Below are positions 6,611-11,223 of a stretch of 11,223 bases of DNA, one piece after another (the first letter of the stretch is position 1; every line of letters starts with the position of its first letter). Location of the stretch: contig CADBME010000398.1 in the NCBI GenBank assembly GCA_902795715.1, positions 1 through 11,223 of the forward strand. Direction: 5' to 3'. The notes beneath the pieces were generated by a model. The model had not been told where the DNA came from and made no database searches. It worked only from the letters and a program-made list of their open reading frames with translations. The stretch comes from an uncultured Lachnospiraceae bacterium (lineage in GTDB: Bacteria; Bacillota_A; Clostridia; Lachnospirales; Lachnospiraceae). The position numbers were made by a program, and so were the translations under genes.

Positions 6611-8230
6611 GGAATGATCGTCCGGTATGCCCCCGCAGCCGATCTCCTCACCTGCGGTTTTTGGATCCTTTTCTTCTGCCGGCTGGGATTCTCTTTTTCT
6701 ATCCTTCCCGGCACCTGTTTTCTCCGCCCCGCCTTCTTTTCTGTCTGATCCGAACAGGATATCATAAATCTGATTCATATCCAGATGTTTGCGGATCATA
6801 TCCGCCAGCTTGTTGTACTGAATTTCCTTATACTCTGCTATGCTGATCCGGTTATTATTCGGGTCGATCCCCTTTTCTCTCATCATGTCATCGGCCAGGG
6901 CCATGACAAAGTCTTCATTATCAAAGATACCATGCAGATAACTTCCCCATACTCTGCCGTCGGGGGAAACAAAAGCGTCCGTTCTTCCATCCTCAAGCTC
7001 GATCATGGGCAGGGCCTGACCCAGAGACCGGGTCACTCCCATGTGGATCTCGTAGCCTTCCACTGTCCGGTTTTGCAGTCCGTAAAGGTTCCTGTCTTCA
7101 AGAATCTGCCCCCGGATCCTGGTCCTGGTTTTTTTGCCGGCAAAGACTGTAGAAATATCCAGTAAGCCCAGTCCTCTCATGCTGCCGCCGTGCTCCACGC
7201 CTTCCGGATCATGAAGTTCCTTGCCCAGCAGCTGAAATCCACCGCAGATTCCGATAACCCGACAGCTTCTGGCCGCCCGCTTGATGGCTCCTTCCAGGCC
7301 GCTCTCCATCAGCCATTCCATATCTCCCATGGTGTTTTTTGATCCCGGAAGAATAATCAGGTCAGGAGACCCCAGTTCCTTTTTGTCTGTCACATAGCGA
7401 ACAGAAACTCCGTCCAGGAGTTCAAAGACACTGAAATCAGTAAAATTGGAGATTTTGGGAAGACGGATGACCGCAATATCAATCCCTTCCGTAATAGTCT
7501 TCTGGTTTAAACGATCAGACAGGCTGTCCTCATCATCGATATCTATCTTTTCCATGGGAAGGACTCCCAGAACAGGTTTTTCCGTCAGCTCTTCAAGGAG
7601 TTCCAGGCCTGGCTTCAGGATTTCCACATCTCCGCGGAACTTATTAATGACGATTCCGCAGAAACGGTCCTGGTCCTCCTGGGGCAGGAGGCGGATGGTT
7701 CCGTAGGCGCTGGCAAAAACTCCTCCCCGGTCGATATCTGCCACCAGAATCACCGGGGCATCTGCCATTTTTGCCATTCCCATATTAACAATGTCATCTT
7801 TGGCCAGATTGATTTCCGCCGGAGAACCGGCTCCTTCGATAACAATAATGTCATTTTCTTCAGATAGATGGTTAAAAGCCTTCATGATCTCGGGAATCAG
7901 TTCGGACTTACGCTCATAGTATTCCACTGCATCCATATTGCCATAGATTTCTCCATTGACAATAACCTGAGATCCCATATCGCTGGTGGGCTTGAGCAGG
8001 ATGGGATTGATCCAGTGGGTAGGCTCGATCATGCAGGCTTCCGCCTGAACAGCCTGGGCCCGCCCGATCTCAAGACCTTCTTTGGTGATATAGGAATTTA
8101 AAGCCATATTCTGTGATTTAAAAGGAGCGACGCGATATCCGTCCTGGCGAAAGACCCTGCACAGCCCGGCTGTGACAAAAGATTTTCCCGAGTTGGACAT
8201 TGTCCCCTGTACCATGATTGCTTTAGCCAT
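6092..8230 (-). CDS. cobQ: Cobyric acid synthase fused to BtuR/CobO-type corrinoid adenosyltransferase
   Basis: This 712-residue protein joins two enzymes. Residues 1 to about 494 are cobyric acid synthase (CobQ/CbiP), which uses glutamine and ATP to amidate side chains b, d, e and g of adenosylcobyrinate a,c-diamide. It shows the ATP-binding start [35 protein letters not shown], and a class I glutamine amidotransferase domain with C329 in GICGGFQ and H433 in SYLHGIF. A charged, low-complexity linker (about 495-540) follows. Residues 541-712 are a complete BtuR/CobO domain, which adenosylates Co(I) corrinoids: P-loop GNGKGKTT (550-557), [14 protein letters not shown], and C-terminal [15 protein letters not shown]. 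The frame is unbroken. ATG 8230 is chosen because GGAGG lies 5 bp before it, inside the cobD end. Starts at 8242 and 8314 have weaker sites. Confidence 0.95.
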   Translation of the reverse strand: MAKAIMVQGTMSNSGKSFVTAGLCRVFRQDGYRVAPFKSQNMALNSYITKEGLEIGRAQAVQAEACMIEPTHWINPILLKPTSDMGSQVIVNGEIYGNMDAVEYYERKSELIPEIMKAFNHLSEENDIIVIEGAGSPAEINLAKDDIVNMGMAKMADAPVILVADIDRGGVFASAYGTIRLLPQEDQDRFCGIVINKFRGDVEILKPGLELLEELTEKPVLGVLPMEKIDIDDEDSLSDRLNQKTITEGIDIAVIRLPKISNFTDFSVFELLDGVSVRYVTDKKELGSPDLIILPGSKNTMGDMEWLMESGLEGAIKRAARSCRVIGICGGFQLLGKELHDPEGVEHGGSMRGLGLLDISTVFAGKKTRTRIRGQILEDRNLYGLQNRTVEGYEIHMGVTRSLGQALPMIELEDGRTDAFVSPDGRVWGSYLHGIFDNEDFVMALADDMMREKGIDPNNNRISIAEYKEIQYNKLADMIRKHLDMNQIYDILFGSDRKEGGAEKTGAGKDRKRESQPAEEKDPKTAGEEIGCGGIPDDHSGRGLVHLYYGNGKGKTTCSMGLAMRAAGRGKKILLHQFLKDNRSGERSVLEQLPQVTVLPGREYEKFTFQMDTQELDQVRENNDRTLDYIADHADEYDMVIMDEALYAIDKELLSEDNVIGFLKNKPKSLEVVLTGRNPSEEILALADYASEICKRKHPFDRGISARIGIER

Positions 8231-9317
8231 TGTTTCCTCCATTTTCCTTTTCTTCCACCACTTTTGAAAGAGCCTGAAGCAGTTGTATGTTTTCCTGATG
8301 TGATTTAACAGCAACCCGCCAGTAATCCGGCCCCAGATTTCTGTAATTGCTGCAGTTGCGGATCATAATCCCGAAGGCTTCCAGCCTTTTGTCGAGATCT
8401 GTGATCCCCGGTGCCCTGAAAAAGATATAATTGGCCCGGCCGTCATAGAGGCGAACAGGCATCTTTTCCATGGCCGACTTCATAAAAGCATTCTCTTTGG
8501 ACACCAGGTCGACGACGATCTTTCTGTATTCGGGGTCGGAACAGGCAGCCTCCCCGGCCTTCTGGGCTATGTAACTGACGGGCCAGGCCTGTCCGGCAAG
8601 GGTCAGCCGATTATTGACGGCCTGATCGCTGCACAAAGTGTAACCCAGTCTGACTCCCGGAATAGCAAAAAGTTTTGTGAAAGACTTTAAGATAATTCCG
8701 TTAGGAAATCGGTCAAGATCAGGGATCAGACTGTAGTCTTCCCACTCCCTGCAGATTTCCAGAAAACATTCATCTATAAGAACCCGGGTTCCTGTCCCGG
8801 CCGCTTTTTCCATCATCCGGATCAGCAGTCCCTTGTCTGTGAGAATTCCTGTCGGATTGTTGGGGTTGCAGACCACCAGCAGATCGATCTCACCGGTGAT
8901 CCGATCCAGGATGTCCTCCCGGATAGTCAGGTCTTCGCCCATCTCATACCAGACAAATTCTCCACCGGCAGCCTTAAAAGCTTCCTCATATTCGGAAAAG
9001 GAAGGTACCGGCAGAAGAATCTTTTTCGGTCGAAGTCCGTAAGCCAGACGGTAAAGCATATCGGCGCCTCCGTTGCCACAGACCACATAATCCGGGGGAA
9101 TAGCATCATAATTGCCGATCATCTCCCGGAGAAGAGAAGCTTCGGGATCCGGATAATTGATGGTTCCGTCAATTGCTTCCTCCATGGCCTTCCTGACATG
9201 ACCCGGAAGACCCAGGGGGTTGATATTTGCAGAAAAATCGAGGATCTCCTCCTGGGGGATCCCCAACTCCTTTGCTTTTTTATAGATATTTCCACCATGT
9301 TGTTCTTTTATAGACAT
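8223..9317 (-). CDS. cobD: Threonine-phosphate decarboxylase (CobD/CobC type, PLP-dependent)
   Basis: This 364-residue class I/II aminotransferase-fold enzyme decarboxylates L-threonine O-3-phosphate to (R)-1-amino-2-propanol phosphate, the linker that CbiB attaches to cobyric acid. Supporting motifs are HGGNIY and [11 protein letters not shown] at the N-terminus, GNGGADML (81-88), CNPNNPTG (150-157), D182 in LIDECF, the PLP lysine K215 in [15 protein letters not shown], and R334 in DYWRVAVK, which should bind the substrate carboxylate. Histidinol-phosphate aminotransferase (HisC) is the close relative, but the HGGN start and the position between cbiB and cobQ favour CobD. ATG 9317 is preferred to one at 9347 because GGAG lies 8 bp before it and the homologous region begins there. 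It overlaps cbiB by 10 bp. Confidence 0.93.
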   Translation of the reverse strand: MSIKEQHGGNIYKKAKELGIPQEEILDFSANINPLGLPGHVRKAMEEAIDGTINYPDPEASLLREMIGNYDAIPPDYVVCGNGGADMLYRLAYGLRPKKILLPVPSFSEYEEAFKAAGGEFVWYEMGEDLTIREDILDRITGEIDLLVVCNPNNPTGILTDKGLLIRMMEKAAGTGTRVLIDECFLEICREWEDYSLIPDLDRFPNGIILKSFTKLFAIPGVRLGYTLCSDQAVNNRLTLAGQAWPVSYIAQKAGEAACSDPEYRKIVVDLVSKENAFMKSAMEKMPVRLYDGRANYIFFRAPGITDLDKRLEAFGIMIRNCSNYRNLGPDYWRVAVKSHQENIQLLQALSKVVEEKENGGNNG

Positions 9318-10312
9318 ATAGTAACTCCGTAACGAATAAGGCAGCACAGAATCAGGGAAAGAAACGCGCTTGTGTACATGAGCTTGTTCATTCTGCGGAT
9401 ATCCTTGTATTCTACCGGTCTTAAATCATCTCCGATGGTTGGTTTTTCAACAGGAACCCCAAAATAGGAATGGGTTCCTCCTAGCTGGATATCCAGAGCC
9501 CCGGCGGCCACTGCTTCCGTCTGTGCACTGTTGGGACTTAAATGTTTGTAACGGTCCCTCAGGAAAATCCGGACAGCTCCCAAAAAGTCCATCCTGAGGA
9601 GCAGGGATGCAAGAATCATCATAAGAGCAGCCAGCCGCGCCGGAATAAAGTTGGCGATATCATCCATTTTTGCCGATGCGAAACCGATATACTTCAGTTC
9701 CTCATTCCGGTAGGCCACCATGGAATCCAGAGTATTTACCGCCTTGTAGGCAAAACCCAGAGGGGCTCCGCCCAGGGCGACGAAAAACATGGGGGCAATG
9801 ACACCATCCGCCGTATTTTCCGCAATGGTTTCGATATCAGCCTTTGCAATCTCCTCTTCATTCAGGGACTGGGTGTCTCTGCCGACCAGGTAGGAGATTT
9901 CCTTTCTGGCTCCCTCAAGATCACCTTCCTTGAGTTTTGCGTAAACCTTCATGGACTCGGTTTTCAGACTTTTGGTGGCCAGAATCTGATAAATAAAGAG
10001 GGTCTCTATCCCCAGAGCCAGCCAGGGATGGACCAGACCGGCCACATAGAGAATAGCCCGGGTGACCCCATAGGTTCCCCCTACGATCACTATCATCAGG
10101 ATCCATCCTGCGATCCATTCAGCCACCGGCTTTCTTTTCCTGCCTTCCTTTACCGCCTCCTCATAGGAAGTGCCGAAGATCAGGTGCTGCATTCCTTTTT
10201 TTAACTTATCAATAAACCATCCGATAATCTGTACCGGATGCACCAGAAAATGGGGATCGCCGAATATCATGTCCAGAACAAATCCGCCTGCTAAAGCAAT
10301 CATTGCTTTCAT
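9308..10312 (-). CDS. cbiB: Adenosylcobinamide-phosphate synthase (CbiB/CobD type), membrane protein
   Basis: This 334-residue integral membrane protein joins cobyric acid to aminopropanol phosphate to give adenosylcobinamide phosphate. Family motifs are FGDPHFLVHPVQIIG (17-31), LVGRDTQSL (142-150), ETIAENTADGVIAPMFF (161-177), YKAVNTLDSMVAYR (189-202), DDIANFIPARL (217-227) and SPNSAQTEAVAAGAL (259-273). Hydrophobic helices lie near 1-16, 66-110, 170-185, 224-240 and 312-330, and the length is normal for the family. Its ATG overlaps the cbiA stop as ATGA. An AGGAGG lies 11 bp upstream, a little far, so coupling to cbiA translation probably helps. The next gene, cobD, makes its substrate. Confidence 0.96.
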   Translation of the reverse strand: MKAMIALAGGFVLDMIFGDPHFLVHPVQIIGWFIDKLKKGMQHLIFGTSYEEAVKEGRKRKPVAEWIAGWILMIVIVGGTYGVTRAILYVAGLVHPWLALGIETLFIYQILATKSLKTESMKVYAKLKEGDLEGARKEISYLVGRDTQSLNEEEIAKADIETIAENTADGVIAPMFFVALGGAPLGFAYKAVNTLDSMVAYRNEELKYIGFASAKMDDIANFIPARLAALMMILASLLLRMDFLGAVRIFLRDRYKHLSPNSAQTEAVAAGALDIQLGGTHSYFGVPVEKPTIGDDLRPVEYKDIRRMNKLMYTSAFLSLILCCLIRYGVTICL

Positions 10313-11223
10313 ACTTGCATCTGCCTCCTGCAGGATGCCGCAAGCTCGACAAATCTCTCCGCAATCTTCCGGCTGTTATGAAAATATAAATGAGGATAGC
10401 CCGACAGAACATGTCCCTTGACGTAGATTCCATGCCACTCTTTTCCCGACGATTTGCGGATCAGGCAAGCCTCTCCTCTTTTATCTGCTTTGGAGTAATG
10501 GAATTCATGAGCCCTTATTATGTCTCCCCGGTCGAAGAATGCCGTATCTTCCACCGGCTCCAGGGTCACATAACCGAATTCCATGGACAGGCGTTTTGTC
10601 ATATGTACATCTGTCGGAATGATCCCAAGCATGGGCCAGGCGATTCCGTCGACTTCCACCAGATTATTGCAGGTATACATGAATCCGCCGCATTCCGCAA
10701 TCATAGGAATGCCTCTGTCCACAGCCTCCCGTATGGATTCTTTCATGGAATGATTACCTGCCAGTTCCTTTTTATAAGATTCGGGGTAACCGCCACCCAG
10801 GTAGATCCCGTCGGTGTCATCCGGAAGTTTCCTGTCATAGACCGGGCTGAAATAGACAAGCTCTGCCCCGTTTTCTTCCAGGATATCCAGGTTTTCCTGA
10901 TAATAAAAGCAGAAGGCCTTATCCCTGGCCACGGCAATTCTGGCTCTCTTTTTATCCGGACTAACCCGGCCGACAGCATCTTCTTTTCTATCTGCAGACA
11001 GGGGCTCTGCCCGGCCTGCAATTTCCATAAGCCCATCCAGGTCTATGCCCTCTTCGGCCATTTCTCCCAGAGTATTGAGTATCTCATTCAGGTTCCCGAT
11101 TTCCCCGGCCGTCATCAGACCCAGATGCCTGCTTCCGATGGTTACACCTTCCCGGTAGGGAAAATAGCCCATGGCACGGATGCCCAATTCTTTCTCAATC
11201 ACCGGCTTCATCAGATCGTAAAG
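10309..11223 (-). CDS. cbiA: Cobyrinic acid a,c-diamide synthase, C-terminal two thirds (5' end outside window)
   Basis: The 304 visible residues are open to the window edge; the family is about 450-460 aa, so roughly 150 N-terminal residues with the ATP-binding P-loop are missing. CbiA/CobB amidates side chains a and c of cobyrinate (or hydrogenobyrinate) with glutamine and ATP. The visible part has the end of the ATP domain (LGIRAMGYFPYREGVTIGSR), a variable linker, then the glutamine amidotransferase domain: IAVARDKAFCFYYQENLDIL, DGIYLGGGYPE, the catalytic cysteine in IAECGGFMY (visible residue 178), EFHYS, and the likely catalytic histidine in GYPHLYF (visible residue 278). The stop overlaps the cbiB start by 4 bp. 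The upstream operon start and any B12 riboswitch are beyond the window. Confidence 0.95.
   Translation of the reverse strand, partial: LYDLMKPVIEKELGIRAMGYFPYREGVTIGSRHLGLMTAGEIGNLNEILNTLGEMAEEGIDLDGLMEIAGRAEPLSADRKEDAVGRVSPDKKRARIAVARDKAFCFYYQENLDILEENGAELVYFSPVYDRKLPDDTDGIYLGGGYPESYKKELAGNHSMKESIREAVDRGIPMIAECGGFMYTCNNLVEVDGIAWPMLGIIPTDVHMTKRLSMEFGYVTLEPVEDTAFFDRGDIIRAHEFHYSKADKRGEACLIRKSSGKEWHGIYVKGHVLSGYPHLYFHNSRKIAERFVELAASCRRQMQV

Noticed and set aside
8231..8314. Earlier start giving the cobQ fusion 28 more residues
   Set aside because: The extra residues do not resemble any CobQ N-terminus, and the ATG at 8230 has a GGAGG site and begins directly with the ATP-binding motif.
9318..9347. 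Earlier start for cobD at 9347
   Set aside because: There is no ribosome binding site before it, whereas ATG 9317 has GGAG at good spacing and matches the family start.
10309..11223. B12 riboswitch for the operon
   Set aside because: No non-coding leader is present in this part; the window begins inside cbiA, so any riboswitch must be further upstream.

Overview
This window looks like chromosomal DNA from an anaerobic member of the Bacillota, probably class Clostridia and possibly a Lachnospiraceae relative. The evidence is strong AGGAGG-type ribosome binding sites, an LTA-synthase-type sulfatase, tightly overlapping cobalamin genes, and protein sequences that read like clostridial homologues. 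The family-level guess is an inference. Every gene is on the minus strand, so transcription runs from high to low coordinates.

Positions 11223-5465 hold the downstream part of a cobalamin (vitamin B12) operon: cbiA (5' end outside the window), cbiB, cobD, a cobyric acid synthase fused to a BtuR-type cobalamin adenosyltransferase, and a SirC-type precorrin-2 dehydrogenase. These genes overlap by 4-10 bp or are 3 bp apart, and at least one ribosome binding site lies inside the preceding gene. Together they cover precorrin-2 oxidation, a,c-amidation, Co adenosylation, the b,d,e,g amidations, aminopropanol phosphate synthesis and its attachment. The corrin-ring methylation genes and the nucleotide-loop genes (cobU, cobS, cobC types) are not in view. 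A B12 riboswitch, if there is one, would lie upstream of the window.

Positions 5464-3854 hold a 134-bp intergenic region with two 39-bp tandem repeat copies, a small GNAT acetyltransferase, and hemB (porphobilinogen synthase). HemB feeds the same tetrapyrrole route that SirC branches from, so hemB belongs functionally with the cobalamin block, although it may have its own promoter.

Positions 3701-223 hold membrane and envelope functions: an NfeD-like protein and an SPFH/band-7 protein that overlap by 8 bp and are a classic pair, a GAGA-loop hairpin that probably terminates that transcript, and a five-helix LTA-synthase-family phosphoglycerol transferase. A hairpin plus T-tract over the ltaS-like stop codon is followed by a promoter-like region and the first 43 codons of argF (ornithine carbamoyltransferase), cut by the window edge.

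Most of the window is ordinary housekeeping and cofactor biosynthesis. The most distinctive points are the CobQ-BtuR fusion and the tandem repeat directly upstream of the acetyltransferase. I saw no mobile element, CRISPR array, RNA gene or defence-like system.
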